The notes below the pieces were generated by a model, which was given only the letters and a program-made list of their open reading frames with translations, was not told where the DNA came from and searched no databases. Below are positions 1 to 6,341 of a stretch of 7,836 nt of DNA, piece after piece. Both the position numbers and the translations under genes were made by a program. Position 1 is the stretch's first letter. Every line of letters begins with the position of its first letter. Source of the DNA: JAJTFW01 sp964584995 (GTDB taxonomy: Bacteria; Bacteroidota; Bacteroidia; AKYH767-A; OLB10); the NCBI GenBank assembly GCA_964584995.1, contig CAZPCA010000121.1, forward strand, positions 1-7,836, written 5' to 3'.

Positions 1-1323
1 CTCTCCGCACAGAACAATGCCCTGGCATTCGACGGAGTGGATGACTTCGCCGGCGCTCCGGCTGCTTCAGCACTGATCGCAAACGGAACGGAGATGAGCA
101 TGACCGCCTGGGTCTATCTTACGAATAACGCTCCTGCCTTTCCGAACTTTGACGGCATCGTAGGTTTCCGGAACGATATCGACGCGGACTTTTACCTGCT
201 CCAACTGACCGCTACGTCGGTGGAGGCGCGTCTCCGGGGAGCATCGGGTGTCGATTATACTTTGGTAAGTCCGGTGCTTTCGCTGAACACCTGGGTTCAC
301 CTCGCCCTGACCTATGACGGCTCCATGATGCGCCTTTACAGAGATGGTCTCAAGGTGGATTCGCTGATGGCTTCGGACGTGATCAGCCAGACCTCCGCTG
401 ATTTTTTCATGGGCAAGCTTCCATTTCAATCGACGAATTTCAGCCTTACCGGCCGCCTCGACGAAGTGAGCCTGTGGAACCGGACTTTACAACCCGAAGA
501 GCTCACCTGCATACACATCAACGGTATTGATACGGCCACCGCCAACGGCCTCCAATTGTACTATACCTTCAACCAGGGCGTAGCAGGAGGTAACAATACC
601 GGCATCACCAGCCTGAACGATGCTGCAGGAAATGTCAATGCCGGACTTAACTTTTTTTCCATGGCCGGAGCCAATTCCAATTTCACCGCCGGTGCGGCGC
701 AAATCACTGCTACGGTAGCGTTCATTTGTCCGGACGCTACCTATAATTTCAATGGTACCTTGCTGAGCGCACCCGGTGTTTACTTCGACACCCTGACCAA
801 TGTTTCCGGCTGCGACTCGGTGGTGCAGCTCACCTTGTCACAGCTGCTGGTCAATACTGCAGTCACACAAAGCGGAGCTACGCTTACCGCCAGCCATACA
901 GGTACCTTCTATCAATGGCTCGACTGTAACAACGGATTTGCACCGATAGCGGGCGCTACCTCTAAATCCTATACGCCGGCTGTGAATGGCAGTTATGCAG
1001 TGATTGTCTTGCAAAGCGGGTGTTACGATACTTCTGCATGTATTACAGTAACCACAGCAGGACTTTCCGACCAGGTCTTGCGGGAGCAAATCACTGTGAA
1101 CCCCACTGCATCTTCCGGTATCATCACCCTGCGCTTCGGTAAGGCTGTGGGAAGGTATCGTCTGGAATTGACCGACATCTCCGGCAGGACCATGGCTCAG
1201 GAAAGCATCGAAGACCAGGACGAATACCCATTTGACATCAGCCGTTTCGCCCCCGGCAATTACCAGCTTATTCTGTCCGGCCCGCAGGACCAGCGCCTGC
1301 TTTTCCGGGTAGTACGCAACTGA
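1..1323 (+). CDS. Secreted LamG-domain protein with T9SS sorting domain, 5' end missing
   Basis: The reading frame is open from base 1 to the TGA at 1321-1323, giving 440 residues with no start in view. The GTG at 37 falls inside the conserved LamG opening (ALAFDGVDDF), so it is not the real start. Residues about 5-225 form a LamG/concanavalin A-like jelly roll, recognisable by MTAWVYL, TWVHLALTYDG, LYRDG, GRLDEVSLWNRTL and LQLYYTFNQG. Residues about 236-282 resemble a Bacteroidota surface-protein module with CPDATYNFNG and a GCDSVVQLTL ending; about 283-352 look Ig-like with paired cysteines. Residues about 355-440 are a T9SS type A sorting domain (RLELTDISGR, FDISRFAPGNYQLIL), although the usual YPNP motif is degraded to VNPTASSG. 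The protein is therefore expected outside the outer membrane. LamG domains commonly bind glycans or proteins. Any catalytic part would lie upstream, outside the window. Family assignment is firm; function is unknown. Confidence 0.9.
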   Translation, partial: LSAQNNALAFDGVDDFAGAPAASALIANGTEMSMTAWVYLTNNAPAFPNFDGIVGFRNDIDADFYLLQLTATSVEARLRGASGVDYTLVSPVLSLNTWVHLALTYDGSMMRLYRDGLKVDSLMASDVISQTSADFFMGKLPFQSTNFSLTGRLDEVSLWNRTLQPEELTCIHINGIDTATANGLQLYYTFNQGVAGGNNTGITSLNDAAGNVNAGLNFFSMAGANSNFTAGAAQITATVAFICPDATYNFNGTLLSAPGVYFDTLTNVSGCDSVVQLTLSQLLVNTAVTQSGATLTASHTGTFYQWLDCNNGFAPIAGATSKSYTPAVNGSYAVIVLQSGCYDTSACITVTTAGLSDQVLREQITVNPTASSGIITLRFGKAVGRYRLELTDISGRTMAQESIEDQDEYPFDISRFAPGNYQLILSGPQDQRLLFRVVRN

Positions 1324-1347
1324 CAATATACACGTCAACCCGGAGCT

Positions 1348-1390
1348 CCGAAGGTGAACCCACCTTTCGGGGTGCTATGATTTCATTTTT
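1348..1390 (+). terminator. Candidate intrinsic terminator after the LamG gene
   Basis: The arms CCGAAGGTG (1348-1356) and CACCTTTCGG (1361-1370) pair over nine base pairs with one bulged T and a four-base loop. A T-rich tract (TTTCATTTTT, 1381-1390) follows, but only after a ten-base gap, so this is an imperfect terminator. Its position 25 bases past the stop codon supports the call. Confidence 0.4.
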
Positions 1391-1406
1391 GTAAAGTGTA
1401 TATTTA
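1384..1406 (+). promoter_or_regulatory. Weak candidate promoter for the PNGase-like gene
   Basis: Two overlapping 7-of-8 matches to the Bacteroidota -7 element TAnnTTTG are visible: CATTTTTG (1384-1391) and TATATTTA (1399-1406). The second would place the transcript start about 25 bases before the ATG at 1437. Neither has a convincing TTTG element about 20 bases upstream, so the exact box is uncertain. The bases just before the ATG are A-rich with no Shine-Dalgarno sequence, as is common in this phylum. Confidence 0.28.
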
Positions 1407-1436
1407 CCCTTCTCCTAAAAATCATTCAAAAAGCTT

Positions 1437-4400
1437 ATGCAAAAGCAATACCTGTTCCTGAAAGTAATTATTGCAGTGGTGATCGCTGCAACGGGCTTCT
1501 CCACGTTGAGTACGGAGGCCGATCCGCACATCTCCGGTGACACCACCGTGGTCCAGACCTTCCGGTATGACACCACGATGCGTGCAGGCATGTTCGACTT
1601 TCCGGATGACACCACCAAAACCTATGAGAAGATCATCATGCTCTACAGCATGCGCTGTAAGAACGGACTGATCTCCAGCGGCAGTAACCCCAACCTGGGT
1701 TGCGGGGAGTGGGACTACAACTGCTACACTTTCCTCATCGATTCCACACAGACCGATTCCCTGCGCCAGACGGCCGGTGACCATTTCATCAGCAATTACA
1801 GCGACACCCTCTATCCCTATACCACCACGCCGCAGTGGAACGTAATCCGCTCTACACAGCAGCAGGTTCTTTATACCTCCACTGTATCCGAGACCCTGAC
1901 GCCCGTAGGCACTGGTACAGTGTCTGCCACACATCCTTTTGCGGCGGCCGGGCAGGCCCGTACACAGTATCTTTTCACTCCCGCTGAATTGCTCGCTGCC
2001 GGATTTACCGCCGGCGACATCACCGGTCTAGGCCTGAACCTGAGCTCACTGGGCTCTTCAGCGCAAAACCTGCGCATCAGGATCAGGGCCACTGCACAGA
2101 CTGCACTCAATGCTGCAACACCGGAGCTGAGTGGTTTCACCGAAGTGTATTTTCTGAATACCGGCTTCACCTCCACCGGCTTGAACCGTTTCAATTTTCA
2201 TACACCTTTCAACTGGGACGGAATCTCCGGATTGTTGCTCGACATCAGTTACACGAATCCAACTCCCGGCGCAGCGACAACGATTGGTGCGGTCAATACC
2301 GGGTTCAATGCCGCGCTGCATTCCACCGGGTACGACAACTACCTCGAGAGCGATGGTGGTGTTTCCGGAGTCACCCTGCCGGCCAGCAGCGGAGCAGGTA
2401 TCAGCAGCCAGGTCACCGTTGCTTTCTGGTGCTATGGAAATCCCTCCCGTATGCCGGCCAACACCACCATTTTCGAGGCCCTCGGACCCAATGGTGAAAG
2501 GCAGATGAACCTACACCTTCCCTGGAGCGACAGCAACGTGTACTGGGATTGCGGTAACGACGGAACCGGTTTCGACCGGATCAACAAGGCCGCCACTACC
2601 AGTGAAATCGAAGGGCAGTGGAATTTCTGGGCCCTCACCAAGAATACCACTACGGGTGAAATGAAAATTTATCTCAACGGCACTCTCTGGCACAGTGGCA
2701 CGGCGAAGACCAAGCCTATCTCCATTGCCCAGATGAATGTGGCCCGCTCCGCTTCCGGTGGGTTCCCCTACTTCGGCGGAGTGGACGAGTTCAGCATGTG
2801 GAACGTGGAACTGAGCCAGTCCGCGATACAGGGCATCATGCAGAACAGCATCACCGGGGCGCATCCTAATTACGCCAATCTGAAAGCCTATTACAAGTTC
2901 GACGAAGGCAGTGGTACTACTATCGGTGATGCCTCTCCGAACAATAACCACGCTAGCCAGTTCGCCATGAACTGGGCACGCCGCAAAGGCAGGGACCTCT
3001 TCCGCAATTTCCAGACCGACCAGGTTCGTCCGGCCACCACCTTCATCCGTGGTACCTACACCAGCAATATCATCACCACGGATGTGTTCGACAGCATTCC
3101 CGTACCGGCCAATGCCGTGATTGCCTATACCACCATCAACAACGACCTGGCAGTGGTCGACACCAATCTCTACTGGCTGGCCGGGGGCTACACGTATCTG
3201 TTCGATGAAAACGGCATCGCAGTGGATTCCTTCCCCGTGGTGGCAGACGACACCATCGACATCAATACACTCACCTATTACCAGCGCAGGCCTATGGCAG
3301 TGGAGATCATGAACTTCATCACGCCATACGGCATCAACCTGAACATGAACGGTCTCATCGGTAAGACCTGGGAGTTCGATGTGACCGACTATGCGCCCAT
3401 TCTCCGCGGTCGCAAGTACATGGCCATGGAGGGAGGAAAATACCAGGAAGACAACGACATCAAATTCGTTTTCTACGAGGGAACTCCTCCGCGCAATGTA
3501 CACAGCCTCCAGCAAATATGGCCCAATGCCGTGTGGACCGAAGCGAACTACAGCCAGATCGTGAACAACACACGTTTCGAGCCCCGCAACATTCCGCTGT
3601 CGAATTCCTCTTCCATGTTTAAAATCCGCTCTGCTGTTAGCGGGCACGGACAGGAGGGAGAGTTCATTTCCCGTAATCATACCATCACCCTCAACGGCAG
3701 CATCAATTTCACGCGTGCGGTGTGGAAAGAGTGTGCGGAGAATCCGGTGTATCCGCAGGGCGGCACCTGGGTTTATGACCGTGCCGGATGGTGCCCGGGA
3801 ACGGCTGTGGATACGCGTGAGTACGATATCAGCTCCAGCGTTTCTCCCGGTCAGACCATCACCCTGGATTACAGTCTGCCTGCAGCCACCAACACCGGCA
3901 CTTCCAACTACCGTATCAACAACCAGCTGGTCAGCTACGGTCCGGCCAATTTCACCCTCGATGCCGCGGTGAATTATATCAAGAACCCCAGCAACCGCGT
4001 TGAATTCGAAAGGACCAACCCCTTGTGCAATCAACCGGTCGTGTCTATCCGCAATACAGGCTCCACACCGCTCACTTCCCTGGATATCACTTACGGAAGA
4101 GTAGGAGGGGTGATGAGCACTTTCAACTGGACCGGCACACTCAACTTCCTGCAGGCAGCGGAAGTAACGCTTCCTCAGCCCAACTGGTTAAGCTCCAACA
4201 CCAATCAATTCATGGTCATTCTCAGCAACCCCAACGGAGGAGCGGATCAGTATGCACTTAACGACACATTGCTTTCCACGTTCAACTATCCTACTGTTTA
4301 TCCTTCCGGGCTTGTATTTGAGCTGCGCACCAATAACAATGGTTCACATACCACCTACACCCTCAAGGATAGCCAGGGCAACAACGTTCTCAATAAACTT

Positions 4401-4910
4401 GGACTCCTGCCCAACACCATTTACAGGGACACCGTTTACCTGCCGACAGACTGCTATACCTTCAAATTGCTGGACGCCGGTGATGACGGCCTGAGCTGGT
4501 GGGCGAATACAGCACAGGGCACCGGATATATGCGCATCAAAAATGCAAGCACCGGAGCCGTATTGCGTACATTCAACCCCGACTTCGGCGATAACATTTA
4601 TCAGCAGTTCACCGTGAACTACACACTTCCAACTGTTGAGATTGCTGCTGGAGCAAAAGGCGTACTGGCTGCGTATCCGAATCCCGCCAGCGACCTTTTG
4701 CAGGTGGAGTTCACCTTGCCCGGCGCTACTGAGGCAAGCCTTCAGCTGACCAATTTGCTCGGTCAGACACTGCTTCGCCGCCAGGTTCAGGTCACCCAGC
4801 CCAACGAAAAAGTACAGTTGGATGTAAGCACTCTAGAGGCCGGTATTTATTACGTTGTTTTGATCTCCGGCCAGGAAAAAACACAGCAAAAAGTGGTGAT
4901 TTCGCGGTAA
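1437..4910 (+). CDS. Secreted PNGase F-type peptide-N-glycosidase with inserted LamG domain and T9SS tail
   Basis: This 1157-residue protein probably cleaves N-linked glycans from asparagine in glycoproteins outside the cell. Residues 1-28 are a signal peptide (Lys near the start, hydrophobic 8-19, likely cut after STEA). Residues 40-102 match the first part of the PNGase F N-terminal domain (KIIMLYSMRC, then CGEWD). The domain resumes at about 623 with FITPYG, WEFDVTDYAPIL and FYEGTPPR. Residues 725-850 match the C-terminal domain (RNHTI, GGTWVYDRAGWCPG). Against PNGase F recalled from memory, D93, E665 and E742 align with catalytic D60, E118 and E206. C766 and C786 match a known disulfide; the cysteines flanking E206 are absent. 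Between the two halves lie a beta-rich module (about 150-285), a LamG domain (about 296-512) and an unrecognised stretch (517-620). Residues 862-1062 hold two further extracellular beta modules. Residues 1069-1157 are a T9SS type A domain with YPNPASD. The ATG at 1437 is chosen because the signal peptide follows directly. Activity is inferred. Confidence 0.86.
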   Translation: MQKQYLFLKVIIAVVIAATGFSTLSTEADPHISGDTTVVQTFRYDTTMRAGMFDFPDDTTKTYEKIIMLYSMRCKNGLISSGSNPNLGCGEWDYNCYTFLIDSTQTDSLRQTAGDHFISNYSDTLYPYTTTPQWNVIRSTQQQVLYTSTVSETLTPVGTGTVSATHPFAAAGQARTQYLFTPAELLAAGFTAGDITGLGLNLSSLGSSAQNLRIRIRATAQTALNAATPELSGFTEVYFLNTGFTSTGLNRFNFHTPFNWDGISGLLLDISYTNPTPGAATTIGAVNTGFNAALHSTGYDNYLESDGGVSGVTLPASSGAGISSQVTVAFWCYGNPSRMPANTTIFEALGPNGERQMNLHLPWSDSNVYWDCGNDGTGFDRINKAATTSEIEGQWNFWALTKNTTTGEMKIYLNGTLWHSGTAKTKPISIAQMNVARSASGGFPYFGGVDEFSMWNVELSQSAIQGIMQNSITGAHPNYANLKAYYKFDEGSGTTIGDASPNNNHASQFAMNWARRKGRDLFRNFQTDQVRPATTFIRGTYTSNIITTDVFDSIPVPANAVIAYTTINNDLAVVDTNLYWLAGGYTYLFDENGIAVDSFPVVADDTIDINTLTYYQRRPMAVEIMNFITPYGINLNMNGLIGKTWEFDVTDYAPILRGRKYMAMEGGKYQEDNDIKFVFYEGTPPRNVHSLQQIWPNAVWTEANYSQIVNNTRFEPRNIPLSNSSSMFKIRSAVSGHGQEGEFISRNHTITLNGSINFTRAVWKECAENPVYPQGGTWVYDRAGWCPGTAVDTREYDISSSVSPGQTITLDYSLPAATNTGTSNYRINNQLVSYGPANFTLDAAVNYIKNPSNRVEFERTNPLCNQPVVSIRNTGSTPLTSLDITYGRVGGVMSTFNWTGTLNFLQAAEVTLPQPNWLSSNTNQFMVILSNPNGGADQYALNDTLLSTFNYPTVYPSGLVFELRTNNNGSHTTYTLKDSQGNNVLNKLGLLPNTIYRDTVYLPTDCYTFKLLDAGDDGLSWWANTAQGTGYMRIKNASTGAVLRTFNPDFGDNIYQQFTVNYTLPTVEIAAGAKGVLAAYPNPASDLLQVEFTLPGATEASLQLTNLLGQTLLRRQVQVTQPNEKVQLDVSTLEAGIYYVVLISGQEKTQQKVVISR

Positions 4911-4922
4911 AATCACCCTTTT
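4889..4922 (+). terminator. Hairpin overlapping the PNGase stop codon, first of two tandem terminators
   Basis: The arms GGTGATTT (4895-4902) and AAATCACC (4910-4917) pair perfectly around a seven-base loop. The stem extends through G-C and four A-T pairs (AAAAG against CTTTT) with one bulged T, giving about 13 base pairs. The TAA stop (4908-4910) lies at the loop and 3' arm. The T run is part of the stem and short, so alone it may be a modest terminator. Confidence 0.45.
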
Positions 4923-4936
4923 ACACGCTTCAACAC

Positions 4937-4967
4937 AAGAGGTCGTTCTCCATGAACGGCCTCTTTT
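4937..4967 (+). terminator. Intrinsic terminator, second of the tandem pair
   Basis: The arms AAGAGGTCGTTC (4937-4948) and GAACGGCCTCTT (4954-4965) form a 12-base-pair stem with a single G-U wobble and a five-base loop (TCCAT). The 3' arm runs directly into TTTT (4964-4967). The A-rich 5' base would give a T run on the other strand too, so it may act in both directions. It lies 26 bases past the PNGase stop. Confidence 0.75.
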
Positions 4968-5011
4968 CAATTAAGGAGGCCTTCAAACGTCTTAGGTGTA
5001 TCTGTAATCCC

Positions 5012-5019
5012 TATCTTTC
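5012..5019 (+). promoter_or_regulatory. Candidate -7 promoter element of the desaturase gene
   Basis: TATCTTTC matches seven of the eight positions of the Bacteroidota -7 element TAnnTTTG and shares TATCTTT with the stronger promoter at 6185. No clear TTTG element lies about 20 bases upstream. If real, transcription would begin near 5026, after the ATG at 4952 and shortly before the TTG at 5042, supporting the later start. Confidence 0.35.
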
Positions 5020-5041
5020 GGGAAACTTAACCACCGCCACA

Positions 5042-6148
5042 TTGAGCACTGTAAAAGGCAACATCAAATTCAGAGGAGAAGACCAACAGGAGTTTTTCCG
5101 CGTACTCAAGTCGCGGGTAGATGATTATTTCCGCGAAAACCATATTTCGAAGCATGCCAACCTGGAAATGGTCATCAAGACCATTGTCTTCCTGTCTTTG
5201 TATTTCTTACCTATGATAGCCATGCTTGTATGGACTTTACCCACCCTTGTCCAGTTGGTTTTGTGGGGCCTAACGGGTCTGGGACTTGCAGGTATCGGCA
5301 TGAGTGTGATGCACGATGCCAACCATGGTGCCTATTCTTCCAAAAAGTGGGTCAATACGCTCATGGGCTATACGCTCAATCTGGTCGGAGGTAGCGTCTT
5401 CAACTGGAAGCTGCAGCACAACATCCTGCACCATACCTATACCAATATTTCCAAATACGACGAAGACATCGACGATAAGCTGATCTTGCGCATGTCGCCT
5501 CACACCAATGTGAAGGGCGTACATCGTTTCCAGATTGTCTATGCCTTTCTGTTTTACGGTATTCTCACCTTGTACTGGGCCCTGGCTAAAGACCTCATTC
5601 AATTCAGGAGGTATTGCAAGAATGGCGTGAACCCCTTGAGCGGGCGCGAGAGCAATATGGCTTTGCTGAAAATCATTGCCGTCAAGATATTTTACTTCCT
5701 GTACACCCTTGTCATTCCCATCTGGTATTTTCAGGCACCTGCAGGCGCCTGGATCGGCGGATTTCTTTTTGGTCACATGGTGGCGGGCATGGTGCTGACC
5801 GTGATCTTTCAGCTCGCACACACCGTAGAAGGAACGGCGCATCCCCTCCCCGATCAGCAGGGCAATATCGAGAACAGCTGGGCCGTACATCAGCTATGCA
5901 CCACCGTTAACTTCGCCCGCAACAACCGCCTGCTGTCCTTTTACATCGGAGGACTCAATTTCCAGGTCGAGCACCATCTTTTCCCCAAGATATGCCATGT
6001 GCACTATCCCAAGCTGGCCCCCATAGTGGAACGTACAGCCAGGGAGTACGGCATTCCCTACATGGAAAACCGCACCTTCATGGAGGCCTTCATGTCGCAT
6101 GTGCGTACACTGCAGCGCTTCGGTGTGGCATCGGTCGAGTTCGGGTGA
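5042..6148 (+). CDS. Membrane fatty acid desaturase (acyl-lipid or acyl-CoA)
   Basis: This 368-residue protein belongs to the membrane di-iron fatty acid desaturases, which place a double bond in an acyl chain using oxygen and an electron donor. All three histidine boxes are present: HDANH (91-95), HNILHH (126-131) and QVEHH (308-312). The glutamine in the third box is typical of front-end (delta-5/6-like) desaturases. Hydrophobic segments lie at about 45-63, 68-89, 162-182, 210-230 and 236-258. There is no fused cytochrome b5 domain, so a separate donor is needed. The frame also opens at an ATG at 4952, but that codon sits in the loop of a terminator and the extra 30 residues look unlike the family. 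From the TTG at 5042 the protein begins MSTVKGNIKFRG and soon reaches a conserved-looking stretch (FFRVLKSRVDDYF). I therefore prefer TTG, without certainty. Substrate and double-bond position cannot be read from the sequence. No clear terminator follows it. Confidence 0.9.
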   Translation: MSTVKGNIKFRGEDQQEFFRVLKSRVDDYFRENHISKHANLEMVIKTIVFLSLYFLPMIAMLVWTLPTLVQLVLWGLTGLGLAGIGMSVMHDANHGAYSSKKWVNTLMGYTLNLVGGSVFNWKLQHNILHHTYTNISKYDEDIDDKLILRMSPHTNVKGVHRFQIVYAFLFYGILTLYWALAKDLIQFRRYCKNGVNPLSGRESNMALLKIIAVKIFYFLYTLVIPIWYFQAPAGAWIGGFLFGHMVAGMVLTVIFQLAHTVEGTAHPLPDQQGNIENSWAVHQLCTTVNFARNNRLLSFYIGGLNFQVEHHLFPKICHVHYPKLAPIVERTAREYGIPYMENRTFMEAFMSHVRTLQRFGVASVEFG

Positions 6149-6160
6149 TTTTAAAATAAA

Positions 6161-6192
6161 TTTGCTTTTCGCTCTTTCCGACCGTATCTTTG
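6161..6192 (+). promoter_or_regulatory. Bacteroidota-type promoter of the helicase gene
   Basis: TTTG (6161-6164), a 20-base spacer and TATCTTTG (6185-6192) match the Bacteroidota housekeeping promoter (TTTG at -33, TAnnTTTG at -7) at every conserved position. It begins 13 bases after the desaturase stop codon. Transcription should start around 6198-6200, leaving a leader of about 140 bases before the helicase ATG. Confidence 0.75.
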
Positions 6193-6198
6193 GATTCT

Positions 6199-6341
6199 CG
6201 ACGCGTGATTTCTATCGTTGATTCCTCTGGCGAATCACACGCAGCCACCCCCGGTTTTAATAGAAATTACCATTAACGGGTATCCCGTAACGCAGCTTCT
6301 GAACGTTTCAGCGGCTTCAAACGATTGCGGCTTGAATTAAC
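6199..6341 (+). promoter_or_regulatory. Long, possibly structured 5' leader of the helicase mRNA
   Basis: No open frame or known riboswitch is recognised here. Short hairpins are visible: GTGATT (6205-6210) with AATCAC (6233-6238); GATTC (6220-6224) with GAATC (6232-6236), which would compete with it; ACGGG with CCCGT (6276-6288); and CTGAA with TTCAG (6299-6311). Near-identical copies GCGGCTTCAA (6311-6320) and GCGGCTTGAA (6327-6336) precede the ATG. Long leaders are known to control some cold-induced helicase mRNAs; a regulatory role here is inference. Confidence 0.35.

Noticed and set aside
37..39. GTG as the start of the first LamG gene
   Set aside because: The frame is open back to base 1 and the codons before it encode the conserved LamG opening strand, so the gene begins outside the window.
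1324..1436. A possible small gene or RNA between the two LamG genes
   Set aside because: Only a hairpin and AT-rich promoter-like sequence are visible; there is no credible open frame or conserved RNA fold.
2511..4034. A 507-codon open frame on the minus strand inside the PNGase-like gene
   Set aside because: It lies wholly opposite a gene with a signal peptide, recognisable domains and a sorting tail. Its translation shows no recognisable domain, and long antisense frames are common opposite GC-rich coding DNA.
4973..4979. AAGGAGG, a perfect Shine-Dalgarno-like sequence before the desaturase
   Set aside because: No in-frame start codon lies 5-12 bases downstream, and genes in this phylum rarely rely on this signal. 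Probably chance.
5270..5890. A 206-codon open frame on the minus strand inside the desaturase gene
   Set aside because: It is the shadow of a gene with all three histidine boxes; its translation shows no family features and no promoter.
6149..6160. ATTTTAAAAT as a terminator for the desaturase
   Set aside because: It is a short AT-only palindrome with no GC stem, and it runs straight into the helicase promoter.
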